A DNA stretch of 64,000 nucleotides from Caulobacter sp. NIBR1757 (GTDB lineage: Bacteria > Pseudomonadota > Alphaproteobacteria > Caulobacterales > Caulobacteraceae): the NCBI RefSeq assembly GCF_027912495.1, contig NZ_CP115463.1, positions 2,441,501 to 2,505,500 of the forward strand. The letters are read 5' to 3'. The notes under the pieces are model-generated. The model made no database searches. It saw only the letters and a list, made by a program, of their open reading frames with translations, and was not told the DNA's origin. The position numbers were made by a program, and so were the translations under genes. Below are positions 1 through 10,943 of the stretch, piece by piece. Every line of letters starts with the position of its first letter. The first letter of the stretch is position 1.

Positions 1-800
1 AGCACCGGCTGGCGCCGCCGCGGGATGGTCAGCTCGAGCGTCCCGAACCGGCTGACCGGCCCAATCGCTACCCCAGGGTTGTCGGCGGAAAAGGCCGCAC
101 GCATGGCGGCCAGAATCGCTGTCCCGTCGTGGCCGCGACCGGCCAGGTCGATGACCACCAGCCCGCCCAGGCCCTTGAGCCGAAGCAGCCGGGCCGCCTG
201 GGTGATGGCCGCCAGGTTGGCGGCCCGCGACACCCGTTTCGAATCGCCTCCGGTCCGCTCGCCGGTATCGACGTCGATGGCGGTCAGGGCGCGCGTAGGT
301 TCGATGGCCAGGCTGCCGCCGCCCGGCAGGGCGTGGACGACCGCCAGGGCCTCGTCCTCGGCCTCGTCGGCGACCACCCGGGCCTCATCGCCCATGGTGA
401 CCATGTCGGCCCTGGAAAGCTGGCGCAGTTCTTCCTCGATGGACGGCGCGGGGTTCAGAAGGCGCGGAGCGCCCTGTCCTTCCCCCAGCAGCCAGGCGTT
501 GGCCAGCTTGCCGCGCCGGGCCTCACCACGAATCTCCACCTCGACGGACGCCCCGCGCACCGGCTTCTCCGCATCGGTCCGCAGCGGGGCGATCGCCTCC
601 GCCCCGTCCGGCATATCCAGGAAGACCGAATTGAAGGCCGCCTCGACGCTGCGCACCCGCGCCACGCTACGGGCCCCGACCATCAGGGCCGGCGCATCGC
701 CGTCCCGCTGGATCAGCAGCCGCTCGGGCCGCCCATCGAGCAGCACCACGCCCCGCGTCTCGCCGACGCCCCGATCGAGAAAGGCTTCCCGCCGGCTCAC
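1..800 (-). CDS. Ribonuclease E/G family protein (N-terminal part, truncated by window edge)
   Basis: The reverse strand reads GTG-SRREAFLDRGVGETRG and stays open to the window edge (about 266 codons). An RNase E/G-type catalytic core is visible: an S1-like N-terminal region (FNSVFLDMP), then TAIDVDTGERTG and VVIDLAGRGHDG, which carry the two acidic residues expected of the metal-binding DNase I-like site. The family are endoribonucleases that process rRNA and mRNA. The GTG start overlaps the maf stop in a GTGA, implying translational coupling. The C-terminus is missing, so RNase G cannot be separated from a shorter RNase E/G paralogue, and no symbol is given. Confidence 0.85.
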   Translation of the reverse strand, partial: MSRREAFLDRGVGETRGVVLLDGRPERLLIQRDGDAPALMVGARSVARVRSVEAAFNSVFLDMPDGAEAIAPLRTDAEKPVRGASVEVEIRGEARRGKLANAWLLGEGQGAPRLLNPAPSIEEELRQLSRADMVTMGDEARVVADEAEDEALAVVHALPGGGSLAIEPTRALTAIDVDTGERTGGDSKRVSRAANLAAITQAARLLRLKGLGGLVVIDLAGRGHDGTAILAAMRAAFSADNPGVAIGPVSRFGTLELTIPRRRQPV

Positions 801-1375
801 GGCTGTTTCCAGCCGAGGCCGGTGAGCAGCGCCAGGGTTTCATAGAGCGGCAGGCCGACCACGCCGGTGAAACTGCCCTGCAGGTTGGTGACGAAGGCGC
901 CGGCCCGCTGGTGGATCTTGTAGCCGCCGGCCGCGTCGTCCCAGTCGCGCGAGGCGATGAAGTCGTCAATCTCGGCCTGGGTCAGCCGCTTGAAGGTGAT
1001 GCGGCTCTCGACGATGCGGCTGGCGGTCCGGCCGCCCGGGGCGACCACGGCGACGCCGGTCAGCACCTTGTGGTTGCGCCCCGACAGCAGCTTCAGCATC
1101 CGCCGCGCGTCCGCCTCGCCCTCCGGCTTGCCCAGCACGCGGGTCCCGACCGCGACGATGGTGTCCGCCCCCAGCACGAAGGCGTCCGGATGCCTCGCGG
1201 CCACGGCCGAGGCCTTGCCGGTCGCCAGTCGTTTGACCAGCATGCGCGGCGTCTCGTCCTTGAGGACGGTCTCGTCGATGTCGGCGGGATCGACCAGATC
1301 CGGCGTCACGCCGACCTGGGCCAGAAGCTGCAGGCGGCGGGGGCTGGCGCTGCCCAGCACCAGGCGGCTGGTCAT
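797..1375 (-). CDS. maf: Maf family nucleotide pyrophosphatase
   Basis: 192-residue protein opening with VLGSASPRRLQLL, the N-terminal Maf signature (GSxSPRR) that binds the nucleotide triphosphate, followed by the conserved LGADTIV and GKP motifs. Maf/YhdE/YceF enzymes hydrolyse non-canonical or methylated nucleoside triphosphates (dTTP/UTP or m7GTP subtypes) to monophosphates, a house-cleaning role. It sits four bases downstream of infA on the same strand and overlaps the RNase E/G gene by four bases. The subtype (dTTP/UTP or m7GTP) was not decided. Confidence 0.93.
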   Translation of the reverse strand: MTSRLVLGSASPRRLQLLAQVGVTPDLVDPADIDETVLKDETPRMLVKRLATGKASAVAARHPDAFVLGADTIVAVGTRVLGKPEGEADARRMLKLLSGRNHKVLTGVAVVAPGGRTASRIVESRITFKRLTQAEIDDFIASRDWDDAAGGYKIHQRAGAFVTNLQGSFTGVVGLPLYETLALLTGLGWKQP

Positions 1376-1379
1376 CGGC

Positions 1380-1598
1380 TTACTTGAAGCGGTAGGTGAT
1401 GCGGCCCTTGGTCAGGTCGTAGGGCGTCATTTCGACCAGGACCTTGTCGCCGGCCAGCACGCGGATACGGTTCTTGCGCATCTTGCCCGCCGTGTGGGCG
1501 ATGATCTCGTGGTTGTTCTCGAGCGTCACGCGGAACGTCGCGTTGGGCAGCAACTCGCTGACGGTGCCCGGAAACTCGAGCAGTTCTTCCTTAGCCAT
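1380..1598 (-). CDS. infA: Translation initiation factor IF-1
   Basis: 72 residues, the standard IF-1 length, starting [19 protein letters not shown] and ending in GRITYRFK. The whole protein is a single OB fold; the motifs [17 protein letters not shown] and [15 protein letters not shown] are diagnostic. IF-1 binds the 30S A site during initiation. It lies directly upstream of maf with a four-base gap. A 116-bp gap upstream, rich in short inverted GC repeats, separates it from the phosphatase gene and may hold its own promoter, although no clear -35/-10 pair was recognised. Confidence 0.98.
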   Translation of the reverse strand: MAKEELLEFPGTVSELLPNATFRVTLENNHEIIAHTAGKMRKNRIRVLAGDKVLVEMTPYDLTKGRITYRFK

Positions 1599-1714
1599 TC
1601 GGCCTCTCAGTTAGGTCATTCCGCAAAGCAACACGGCCCGCGCACCCGATTCGGAGCGCGAGCCGTCGCTCGGTGGCGGGCCTTATAACGCAAAGCGGGG
1701 GCAAAGGTCGATGG

Positions 1715-2179
1715 CTATCCACCGGCCGTGACAACCCGGCCAAATCGGCGCCGAATCCGTCCGTACAGCTCGTCGCGGACCTGGCGGTAGGCATCGAGGA
1801 CCTGCTCGCGCGAGCCGGTCGCCAGGGTCGGGTCATAGGTCGGCCAGTATTCGATATCGACCGCCCTGCCCCGCGACAGCTCGACCGCCCGGTGCTGCGC
1901 CTCGGCGGTCAGGGAGATGACGACGTCGAAGCTGTCGTCCTCCAGCATGTCGAACGTCTTTGGCATGTGACCCTGAGCCTCGATGCCCAGCTCCTCGAGC
2001 ACCACGGCGGCGAACGGGTCCATGCCGGGGTCGGCGGGATCGGCCTTCAGGCCGCAGCTGTCGACGAAGATGGCTGTGCCATAGGCGAGCTTCATCAGCG
2101 CCTCGGCCATGGGCGAGCGCACCCGGTTGAAGTTGCAGGTGAACAGGACCGCGCCGGGCGTGGCGTCGAACGGGCTCAT
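1715..2179 (-). CDS. Low-molecular-weight protein-tyrosine-phosphatase-like protein
   Basis: The P-loop signature CX5R(S) is present as [10 protein letters not shown] near the N-terminus, and the general-acid DP motif follows late in the protein ([10 protein letters not shown]). Both are hallmarks of the LMW-PTP/ArsC-like phosphatase fold. The substrate cannot be told from sequence: tyrosine phosphatase or arsenate-reductase-like activity are both possible. An ATG at 2179 overlaps the UPF0262 stop as ATGA, the arrangement used elsewhere in this run, so it is preferred to the in-frame ATG at 2188. About 154 residues, normal for the family. Confidence 0.85.
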   Translation of the reverse strand: MSPFDATPGAVLFTCNFNRVRSPMAEALMKLAYGTAIFVDSCGLKADPADPGMDPFAAVVLEELGIEAQGHMPKTFDMLEDDSFDVVISLTAEAQHRAVELSRGRAVDIEYWPTYDPTLATGSREQVLDAYRQVRDELYGRIRRRFGRVVTAGG

Positions 2180-2649
2180 CCCCGCCAATGCAGCGCGCAG
2201 ATGAGGGTGAACAGTCGCCGGGCCGTATCGAGGTCGGTCTTCACCTTGCCCTCAAGCCGGGCCTGCAACAGCGCGCTGCCCTCGTTGTGGAGGCCACGCC
2301 GGCCCATGTCGATGGCTTCGATCTGCGCCGGCGTCGAGTTGCGAATGGCGGCGTAATAGCTCTCGCAGATCATGAAGTAGTCCTTGATCACCGTCCGGAA
2401 CGGCGAAAGGGACAGCACATGGGTCTGCTCGTAGCCCGGCCCCGAGATGGCCATCACCAGCCGATTCTCGACCAGGGCGATCTTGACGTCATACGGGCCC
2501 GCTTCGGCGCCCGCCGGCTCGAAGTAGTTGTCTTCCAGCAGGTCGAAGATGGCGACCTGCCGCTCCTGCTCCTGGTCACGCGAGGCCGCCGACAGCGAAT
2601 CCTCGTCGAGCTCGATGCTCTGCAGGCGATGGGCGGCTTTTTCGGTCAT
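2176..2649 (-). CDS. UPF0262 family protein
   Basis: 157-residue soluble protein ([19 protein letters not shown]...). It matches the UPF0262 family, which is conserved in alphaproteobacteria next to hisD and has no assigned function. Recognisable segments are [22 protein letters not shown] and [18 protein letters not shown]. It lies between hisD (25-bp gap) and the phosphatase gene (ATGA overlap), so it is expected to be co-transcribed with hisD. Family membership rests on context and remembered sequence. Confidence 0.85.
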   Translation of the reverse strand: MTEKAAHRLQSIELDEDSLSAASRDQEQERQVAIFDLLEDNYFEPAGAEAGPYDVKIALVENRLVMAISGPGYEQTHVLSLSPFRTVIKDYFMICESYYAAIRNSTPAQIEAIDMGRRGLHNEGSALLQARLEGKVKTDLDTARRLFTLICALHWRG

Positions 2650-2674
2650 GGGTTGCGGTGCAGGATAGCCGTGT

Positions 2675-3958
2675 TCACGGCTTCGGCAACCTCAGCGCCG
2701 CCGACAAGGCGTGAGCCGGCAGACCCTCGGCCTCGGCCAGGGCGACGGTGTGCGGCCCAAGGATCGCGAACCCGGCCTTGCCGGCGTTGATCACCGAGGT
2801 GCGCTTTAGGAAGTCGAACAGCGACAGGCCCGACTGGAACCGCGCAGCCCGGCTGGTCGGCAGCACGTGGTTGGAGCCGGCCACATAGTCGCCCAGCGCC
2901 TCGGGCGTGTACTTGCCCAGGAAGATGGCCCCGGCGTGCCGCACCTGGTCGGCCAGCGAATCGGGATCGGCGGTGCAGAACTCGACGTGCTCGGGGGCGA
3001 TGGCGTCGACCAGGGCCGGGCTGTGAGCCAGGGGCGCGATGATCACCGCCCCATGGTCGCGCCAGCTGGCGGCGGCGTCCTCGCCGGTGGCCAGGGTGTT
3101 CAGGCGCCGCTGCACGGCGGCCTCGACCGCCTCGGCCAGGACCTCGTCGTCAGTGATCAGGATAGACTGCGCCGCCGGGTCGTGCTCGGCCTGGGACAGC
3201 AGGTCGCCGGCAATCCATTCGGGATCGTTGTCGGCGTCGGCGACCACGACGATCTCCGACGGTCCGGCCAGGGCGTCGATGCCGACCACCCCATACAACC
3301 GCCGCTTGGCGGCCGTGACATAGGCATTGCCCGGCCCGACGATCTTGTCGACCGGCCGGATCGGCCCGGCCCCATAGGCCAGCGCCGCCACCGCCTGGGC
3401 CCCGCCGATGCGCCAGATCTCGGTGACCCCCGCTTCCGCCGCCGCCGCCAGCACCGCCGGCTGCAGCTTGCCGGGCGGGGTGACCATGGCGATGCGATCG
3501 ACGCCGGCGACGTTTGCCGGCACGCAGTTCATCAGCACCGTCGAGGGATAGGCCGCCCTGCCCCCCGGGACATAGACGCCCACGCTCTCCAGAGCCCCCC
3601 AGCGCCAGCCGAGCTCGACGCCGGCCTCGTCGGTCCAGCGCTGGTCGGCCGGCCGCTGGCGCTCGTGATAGGCGCGGATGCGTCTGGCCGCGAAAGCGAT
3701 GGCTTCACGCACCTTGGGATCACAGGCGGCGACGCCCTCGGCGATCTCCTCGGGTGAGACCCGGATGGTGTCTTCGGTCAGGGTCACCCGGTCGAAGCGG
3801 GCGGTGTAGTCGAGCACCGCTTCCAGGCCCCGCGCCTTGACCCCGGCGATGACCTCGGCGGCGGCCGCGTCGACATCGGCCGGCTGGCCGCGCCGCTCGT
3901 CCAGGAAGTCGGCGAAGGCGGTCTGGAAATCGGGGTCGCTGAAGCGGAACTGGCGCAT
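2675..3958 (-). CDS. hisD: Histidinol dehydrogenase
   Basis: 427 residues from an ATG at 3958 ([15 protein letters not shown]) with GGAG four bases upstream. The frame is open further upstream, but that stretch is low-complexity GC-rich sequence and was excluded; the chosen length is normal for HisD. Catalyses the last two steps of histidine synthesis, histidinol to histidine with two NAD+. Visible hallmarks are the NAD-binding GPSEIVV stretch, the zinc ligands in LLSQAEHD, and APEHVEFC. In many relatives hisD follows DUF2948 directly; here a protease gene lies between them. Confidence 0.97.
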   Translation of the reverse strand: MRQFRFSDPDFQTAFADFLDERRGQPADVDAAAAEVIAGVKARGLEAVLDYTARFDRVTLTEDTIRVSPEEIAEGVAACDPKVREAIAFAARRIRAYHERQRPADQRWTDEAGVELGWRWGALESVGVYVPGGRAAYPSTVLMNCVPANVAGVDRIAMVTPPGKLQPAVLAAAAEAGVTEIWRIGGAQAVAALAYGAGPIRPVDKIVGPGNAYVTAAKRRLYGVVGIDALAGPSEIVVVADADNDPEWIAGDLLSQAEHDPAAQSILITDDEVLAEAVEAAVQRRLNTLATGEDAAASWRDHGAVIIAPLAHSPALVDAIAPEHVEFCTADPDSLADQVRHAGAIFLGKYTPEALGDYVAGSNHVLPTSRAARFQSGLSLFDFLKRTSVINAGKAGFAILGPHTVALAEAEGLPAHALSAALRLPKP

Positions 3959-4008
3959 GGCGCTCCACTTGGCGCCTTTGGCCGTCAGATCAAGGGAAAA
4001 CGGGTGGC

Positions 4009-5148
4009 TCAGACGTAGTCCGCCAGAACGAAGCTCACGTCCCGCGCGCCAGCCGGCCCTTCCAAACGCAAGGTCACCGTTTCGCCGGCCGCCCCGCCGA
4101 GCAAGCGCAGCACCTCGCCAAACTCCGCCGGGCCGGCGATGCGGTCCCCGACCTTGAGGCCCGCCGCGGCGGCCGGACTGCCGGTCGCGACCACCGCGAC
4201 CCGCGCGCCACCCTTGGCCGGATCGAGCCAAAGGCCACTACGATTTACGGCTTCCCGCCGCTGTGGCCGACCGTTGGGTTGCACCCACAGACGACGGGCG
4301 GCAGCCGCAACCGACAGGTTCAGCCGCTCCAGAACCGGCAGGCCGATGATTCCATCAAAGCCGCGAATGACCGGGGCGCCGGGGTATCGGGTGGTCACCA
4401 GTGGTCGTTCAAACCGCCCTGGACCAATCTCCAACAGCTTGCCGCGAACCGTCCGGCCTGACTTGTCGAGCGTTCCGGTGATGCCGCTGAAGGCGGCGGG
4501 GGCGAACACCTTGGTGTCGTCCCAGTACCCCAGCCCCTTGCCGATGTCCGGGTCCAGAACCACCATCCTCGGCGCACCGGTATCGATCAGCAGCTTGAGG
4601 CGCTTGCCGTCGAGCACGGCCTGCACCGAAATCCTCCGGGAACCATTGCTGCCCGGATCGAGCTGAATTTCGGAATCCAGCTCGCTGTAGCCTGGCCGTG
4701 CGCCCAGGCCGCCGGGGTACAGCCGCCACTCCTCACGGTCGAAATCCAGAATGCTGTCATGTGTGGTCATCAAGCCGGCAGCGATCAGGCCGTCGCCGCC
4801 GCGCAGATCAGCCTTGAGCCCGAAGAGGCTGGCGTCCTGCTGGCGCACCGCACCGCCGAGCACCAGCTCATCGACCCCGTAGAGCGGAAAAGTCCGGCCG
4901 TTGTTCAGCCGGACCTGGCGGATGAGCTTCAGGCCCAGCGACCTGGCCAGGTCGTCCTCAACGCCGCTGACCACGGCGCCGGTGTCAATGACGAAGGCAT
5001 ACGGACCCTTGCCGTTGAGGTGGGTGTCGATCACGACCCGGCCATTCTCCAGCCGCACCTTGGCGACGATGGCTCCTGTCTGCGCGCGCGCCGCGCCGAC
5101 GATGGGTAGCGATGCGCCGAGGGCAATCAGGAGACGGCGGGTCAGCAT
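4009..5148 (-). CDS. Secreted retropepsin-like aspartyl protease with two DTG motifs and a PDZ domain
   Basis: 379 residues. An N-terminal signal peptide (MLTRRLLIALGASLPIVGAA, then RAQ) is followed by two copies of a pepsin/retropepsin-like half: AFVIDTGAVVSG near residue 54 and KLLIDTGAPRMVV near residue 195. Both carry the catalytic D-T-G-A loop, so one chain could make a complete active site. The C-terminal 80 residues contain a PDZ-like peptide-binding module (GSPAAAAGLKVGDRIAG). It is predicted to work in the periplasm; substrate unknown. The gene interrupts the otherwise conserved murA-DUF2948-hisD run on the same strand. Confidence 0.85.
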   Translation of the reverse strand: MLTRRLLIALGASLPIVGAARAQTGAIVAKVRLENGRVVIDTHLNGKGPYAFVIDTGAVVSGVEDDLARSLGLKLIRQVRLNNGRTFPLYGVDELVLGGAVRQQDASLFGLKADLRGGDGLIAAGLMTTHDSILDFDREEWRLYPGGLGARPGYSELDSEIQLDPGSNGSRRISVQAVLDGKRLKLLIDTGAPRMVVLDPDIGKGLGYWDDTKVFAPAAFSGITGTLDKSGRTVRGKLLEIGPGRFERPLVTTRYPGAPVIRGFDGIIGLPVLERLNLSVAAAARRLWVQPNGRPQRREAVNRSGLWLDPAKGGARVAVVATGSPAAAAGLKVGDRIAGPAEFGEVLRLLGGAAGETVTLRLEGPAGARDVSFVLADYV

Positions 5149-5172
5149 GTCCGGAACCTCAAGCTGGAGAAT

Positions 5173-5600
5173 TCAGTCCTCGTGCGCCGGCCGGCGCGGG
5201 GTGGGCCAGGGCGCCGAGACGTCGGCCAGGGCGGCATCGACGCATTCGACCGCGACCCGCAGTTCGCCGCCGCCGGCGAAGGTCAGGACAATAGTCCCGC
5301 CCGGCTCGTCACCCGGTTCAAAGGTCATCCCCAGCAGCGACAGCACCGCCTCGCGGGCCTCGCGCCGCAGCCGGCGGCTCTGGACTTGCAGCACGCTGGC
5401 GATTTGCAGGCCGCTGCGCACGCGCATGCCTTCCTTGCCCTTAGCCTCCCACCGGAAGCGGTTCAGGCCGATGGTGAGGGTCCGCGTCGCGGCCTCGAAC
5501 CGGATGTCGCCGATCTTGCCGACAGCGTCCTGCAGGGCCGCCGAGAGGACGGCCAGGTCTTCGCCGTCCTCGGCGATCAGGCGGAGCGGCGCGGGCTCGC

Positions 5601-5604
<4 letters not shown>
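5173..5604 (-). CDS. DUF2948 family protein
   Basis: 143 residues from the ATG at 5604 that overlaps the murA stop (ATGA); the much longer open frame upstream is a shadow of murA. Sequence [33 protein letters not shown]..., with [17 protein letters not shown] typical of this alphaproteobacterial family. Function unknown. The name rests on remembered family sequence and the constant position beside murA. The tight overlap implies translational coupling to murA. Confidence 0.85.
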
Positions 5605-6887
<1,283 letters not shown>

Positions 6888-6985
6888 CCAGTCCCTCAGA
6901 TGTTCGCGCCGGGGCAATCGGGCGCAAAGAATGGCCTTTAGCGGGCGCGAGCCCCGCGCGCCACGTCCAAGCTGTCACGACCCTG

Positions 6986-7120
6986 TCAGGCCTTGTCGGG
7001 ATCGTCTTGCTTTTCCGGTGCAGACGCTCGCTTGGCTGCCTTTCGGCGCCGCAGGTTGGCCCGCAGGGCGACCGCCAACCGCGCCTCCTTTTCGGCCTTG
7101 TCGTCAGCAGGTTTGGACAT
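6986..7120 (-). CDS. Small basic protein of unknown function
   Basis: 44 codons from the ATG at 7120 (MSKPADDKAEKEARLAVALRA...), very rich in Lys, Arg, Ala and Asp, with the helical core ARLAVALRANLRRRKAAKR. It is the sensible end of a longer open frame whose upstream part crosses the tRNA-Thr gene and cannot be coding. Short Arg/Lys-rich proteins of this type are common in alphaproteobacteria. It sits 98 bp upstream of murA on the same strand. Function unknown; existence is likely but not certain. Confidence 0.6.
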   Translation of the reverse strand: MSKPADDKAEKEARLAVALRANLRRRKAAKRASAPEKQDDPDKA

Positions 7121-7216
7121 GGCCGCAAAGGGAGCCATGCGATGAATTGCGGTCAAGCCGATTTTTCCCTTTGCCTCCTCGCCGACTTTCGCTACTAGGC
7201 GCGCCTCGCCTGTTTC

Positions 7217-7291
<75 letters not shown>

Positions 7292-7344
7292 GCATCTCCC
7301 CCAGCCCGTGATCGGGCTGGGGTCGAGAATTCCCCGGCAGGATC

Positions 7345-9153
7345 CTACAGCCCGCTCAACTCGCTCTTGCCCGAATCCCGGCGACTGGCCTGCCACAGCG
7401 TCATGACCGACTGCATCAGAATCCAGGAGCCGAACACGCCCATCGGGACCGTATCGATCCCGTGCATCATCGAGTTCACCATCCAGACCCCCGGCAGCAA
7501 GGCCGCGGACAGCCAGGCCCGGCGGGTCAGTTGGTCCTCGCTCAATACCCTGTCGAGCACCACGTCCAGAAGGGCGACAGCGCCGACCATCGCCCCCAGC
7601 CACGGCGTCAGCTCCGGAACCCTGGAAGCGGCGGCGCAGGCCACGGCCAGAATCAGCACCCCGGTCGCCACCGGCACATAGTAAGGCGCTCGCCCCTTGG
7701 GCTCGATCCGCTCCACGATGGCCTGAAGACTTCCGCCGCCGGTCAGGAAGACCAGCGTCGACGCCGCCCCCGCGACCAGCATCAGCAACCACCGCTCGTC
7801 ACCGGCGTACAGCGAAGCGATCACCCACATCGCCAGCAGATATCCGAACCTCAGCATTCCTCTCACGGTGCGCTGGAAGCCCACCAGGGCGACCGTACGC
7901 TGGATGGGGGCGGGAAAGGCCGGTTCGCCCGTCACCCGCGCCCAGCCGGACGCGACCAGCCCCACGCCCCAAAGCAGAAGGGCGCCGATGGACAGGTCGA
8001 TGCCGGAAACCACGGCCACAGCCCCAAGGGCCGGCAGCGACAGGCCCAGACCCGCCCAGCCGTAGCGCTTCCAGGCCGCGGCGCCCTCGCCTTTGCCGGC
8101 CAGCCAGGCGATGCGCGAGCGAACCACGCCGTAGAAATAGGCGCCGCTGATCGCTCCGGAGAGCAGCAGCGAAAGGGGCCACCAACCGCTGACCTCGCCC
8201 GGTGCGACGGCCAGCAGAACAAGGAACGGCATGACCAGGAACGCGGTGGCCGCTACGAGCCCGATCCGCGGCCTTGAGGCGGTTGCGTCCCACCAGGCGA
8301 CGGCCTCGGCGTTCAGGTTCTGAACGAGACCCGGCCGGGAGTCGCGGATCCCGTCCAGCAAGACCATCACCCGCTCTTCCAGACCAGGCTCGGCCTGCCA
8401 GCGCAGGCGATTCCAACGGGTCGGCGGGGTCGTCAAAGCCTTGTAGGGCTTGTACTGCGAGTGGCTGCGTCGCCCTAGCTGCCGCAGAACATGCAGGTCC
8501 GCCTCGCGCGCCAGGGCCATGTCGCCGACCCGCCGATACCGCGCGTCTTCATCAACCCGCCAGCGGAAGTGATCAATGGCGACGGGAATCAACAGGTCGG
8601 AGGCTGGCGCCTCGGCGATCAGAACCTGCTCGATCCAGGGCTCGAAATTGCCCGCCACGCCCAGGTTGTCGAGGGCCGGCGAGGCCAGGATGGCCTCGAA
8701 CTTCTCGCGGACCGTGATGCTTGGCATCGGTTTGGCCGCCAGCATCTCGCGCATCGCCGCGACATCCTCGTGCAGCGCATCGACCTCGGCCTGAAACGCG
8801 GCGTTGAACCGTTCTTCGTCGGTCATCGGCCGATCAGGCAGCGGCTGGACGATCTCCACAACCGGCGTGGGTTCCGGTTCGGACGGAGGCTCAGGCGGCC
8901 GGATCTCCTCGCCCCCCTCAGCGGCCTCCGCATCGGCTGCCTCCAGGGCCTCCATTTCCGCGTGGAAGGCCTCCTGGCGGCGATGCCACTGGTAGCGCTG
9001 GGCCATGTCGTAGGCCGCCCGCAGCTCCTGGAATCCCTCCGGATCATCCTCGGGGTGGGTGAGCTTCAGGCGGCGGGCATAGGCGCGTTTCAGCTCCCGC
9101 TCTTCGTCGGTCGCCTCGAGGCCGAGCACATCCCAGATTGATCGCTGGCTCAA
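7345..9153 (-). CDS. Membrane J-domain-like co-chaperone paired with HscC
   Basis: 602 residues. The N-terminal 60 residues resemble a J-domain (SIWDVLGLEATDEERELKRAYARRLKLTHPEDDPEGFQELRAAYD split by its loop), but the invariant HPD tripeptide reads HPE. A Glu/Ala-rich linker and a soluble middle follow, then roughly ten hydrophobic segments from about residue 290 to the C-terminus. The start overlaps the stop of the Hsp70 gene (ATGA), which strongly suggests it is that chaperone's dedicated partner, as djlB/djlC are for hscC in E. coli. Predicted to recruit HscC to the inner membrane. Confidence 0.8.
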   Translation of the reverse strand: MSQRSIWDVLGLEATDEERELKRAYARRLKLTHPEDDPEGFQELRAAYDMAQRYQWHRRQEAFHAEMEALEAADAEAAEGGEEIRPPEPPSEPEPTPVVEIVQPLPDRPMTDEERFNAAFQAEVDALHEDVAAMREMLAAKPMPSITVREKFEAILASPALDNLGVAGNFEPWIEQVLIAEAPASDLLIPVAIDHFRWRVDEDARYRRVGDMALAREADLHVLRQLGRRSHSQYKPYKALTTPPTRWNRLRWQAEPGLEERVMVLLDGIRDSRPGLVQNLNAEAVAWWDATASRPRIGLVAATAFLVMPFLVLLAVAPGEVSGWWPLSLLLSGAISGAYFYGVVRSRIAWLAGKGEGAAAWKRYGWAGLGLSLPALGAVAVVSGIDLSIGALLLWGVGLVASGWARVTGEPAFPAPIQRTVALVGFQRTVRGMLRFGYLLAMWVIASLYAGDERWLLMLVAGAASTLVFLTGGGSLQAIVERIEPKGRAPYYVPVATGVLILAVACAAASRVPELTPWLGAMVGAVALLDVVLDRVLSEDQLTRRAWLSAALLPGVWMVNSMMHGIDTVPMGVFGSWILMQSVMTLWQASRRDSGKSELSGL

Positions 9154-10859
9154 AGCCAGGTCTCCCCCTCGAGCCCGTCCAGCATCTGCAGCAACTCTCC
9201 CCGCGCCACGTCGATGGCCTTCAGGTCCTGCTTTTCGAGCACGGTCTCGAAATTGCGGGTCAGATGGGCGATGTACTCCCGGTTCTCACCCAGGAATTTC
9301 TCGTAACAGCGAGCCGCCCGGGCCAGGGCCGCCCTGTTGGCGTCATGCTCGCGCGGATGCTGCTTGAGGGCCGACAGCGCCTTGCGCCGTTCTTCGAAGT
9401 CCGGCGCCGCGGCCGCCTCCTCATCGACGATCACCATCTGTTTGCGTTCGCCGGTGCGCGGCACATGCACATCAACCTCCAGCAGCCCGTTGATGTCGTA
9501 GCTGAAGCGCACCTCGATGCCGATTTCGCCGCGACGAGCCGGCGGCACGGGCATCTTCATGGTGGCCAGCTTCACGTTCTCGGCCACGTTGCGCGACTCG
9601 CCCTGGTAGATGCCGAAGGTGATCACCGGCTGGTTGTCTCGCATGGTGAAATAGGACTCGACCCGGCTGGCCGGGATCACCGTGTTGCGCTCCAGGATCG
9701 GGGAGAACAGGCCGGATCTTACACTGCCATCCGGCCGCTCGTCGGCGACATCGATACCCAGGCTGTAGGGGCAGACGTCGGTCAGGACGACCTCCTTCAG
9801 CGCCACATCCCGCGCCTTCAGACCCGCCTGTACCGCCGCGCCCAGCGCCACCGCCTCGTCGGGATTGACCCGGTTGGCTGGGAAGCGCCCGAACATGCGC
9901 GTCACCGTCTTGCGCACCAGCGGCATGCGGGTCGAGCCGCCGACCATGACGATCTCGCCCAGGTCCTGGGCCCGGATCCCGCTGTCCCGCAACGCCCGCA
10001 GGACCGGCTCGCGCAGCCGCTCCAGCAGGGCGGCGGCCTTGGTCTCGAACATCTCGGCGGTGATGCTCAGGCTGTGGACCGCGCCGCCCCAGGTGACGCT
10101 CATCTCGGCGCTGTCCTCGGTGCTCAAAGCTCGCCGCGCCCGTTCGGCCGCCTCGCGGATGCGTTCGCCGACCAGCGCCGCCTCCGGATCGTTCCAACCC
10201 GGCAGCGCCGATCCCTTGGCGTCCTTGAAGGCGTTCACCAGGATTTCGTTGAAGTCCTCGCCGCCTAGCCGGTTGTCGCCGGTCGAAGCCCGTACCTCGA
10301 TCACGCCCTCGAAGATCTCCAGGATCGAGACGTCGAAGGTGCCGCCGCCGAGGTCGAAGATCAGGAATTGCGATTCGGCCTCCAGTTCGTGGATGCCATA
10401 GGCCAGCGCCGCCGCCGTCGGCTCGTTTATCAGTCGCTCGACCTTCAGCCCCGCAAGCTGGCCTGCCTTACGGGTTGCCTTGCGCTGCTTGTCGTTGAAG
10501 TAGGCCGGCACGGTGATAACCGCCTCGGAAATCGGCTGGCCCAGATGGGCTTCAGCATCGGCCTTCAGGCTCTTGAGCACCAGGGCCGAAAGCTCCTCGG
10601 GCAGGTAGCTGGCCTTGCCCAGGGTCGTGGACCGCTGCGAACCCATGTAGCGCTTGAAGACCGTGGCCGTCAGGTCTGGATGGGTCGATTGGCGTTCACG
10701 CGCCGCCAGGCCGACCATGATCTCACCGGTCTTCTCATCGACGCTGACCGCCGACGGCGTCAGGGTATGGCCCAGGCTGTTGGGGATCAGCTCCGCCCGA
10801 CCGTCACGCCAAATGGCGACCGCCGAGTTGGTGGTCCCCAGATCGATACCGATGATCAC
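9150..10859 (-). CDS. hscC: Hsp70 family chaperone, HscC type
   Basis: 569 residues from a GTG start, shorter than DnaK (about 640). Hsp70 ATPase motifs are complete: IGIDLGTTNSAVA at the N-terminus, AVITVPAYFNDKQRKAT, LINEPTAAALAYG, and FDLGGGTFDVSIL. The substrate-binding beta domain is present (ITFGIYQGESRNVAEN), and the C-terminal lid is short, as in HscC rather than DnaK. The downstream gene is a divergent membrane J-protein overlapping by four bases, so the two form a chaperone pair. Clients unknown. Confidence 0.9.
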   Translation of the reverse strand: MIIGIDLGTTNSAVAIWRDGRAELIPNSLGHTLTPSAVSVDEKTGEIMVGLAARERQSTHPDLTATVFKRYMGSQRSTTLGKASYLPEELSALVLKSLKADAEAHLGQPISEAVITVPAYFNDKQRKATRKAGQLAGLKVERLINEPTAAALAYGIHELEAESQFLIFDLGGGTFDVSILEIFEGVIEVRASTGDNRLGGEDFNEILVNAFKDAKGSALPGWNDPEAALVGERIREAAERARRALSTEDSAEMSVTWGGAVHSLSITAEMFETKAAALLERLREPVLRALRDSGIRAQDLGEIVMVGGSTRMPLVRKTVTRMFGRFPANRVNPDEAVALGAAVQAGLKARDVALKEVVLTDVCPYSLGIDVADERPDGSVRSGLFSPILERNTVIPASRVESYFTMRDNQPVITFGIYQGESRNVAENVKLATMKMPVPPARRGEIGIEVRFSYDINGLLEVDVHVPRTGERKQMVIVDEEAAAAPDFEERRKALSALKQHPREHDANRAALARAARCYEKFLGENREYIAHLTRNFETVLEKQDLKAIDVARGELLQMLDGLEGETWL

Positions 10860-10943
10860 GCCTACACCCCCCAGAAAGCCTCATCAGGCCACCCTGCGTT
10901 CTAGCATTCGAGGGCCGAGGCTTCGCAAGAGGGGGCGGTGGAT

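Noticed and set aside
667..969. Long alternative frames within maf and the RNase gene
   Set aside because: Antisense or out-of-frame shadows typical of GC-rich coding DNA; low-complexity Arg/Pro/Ala sequence without motifs.
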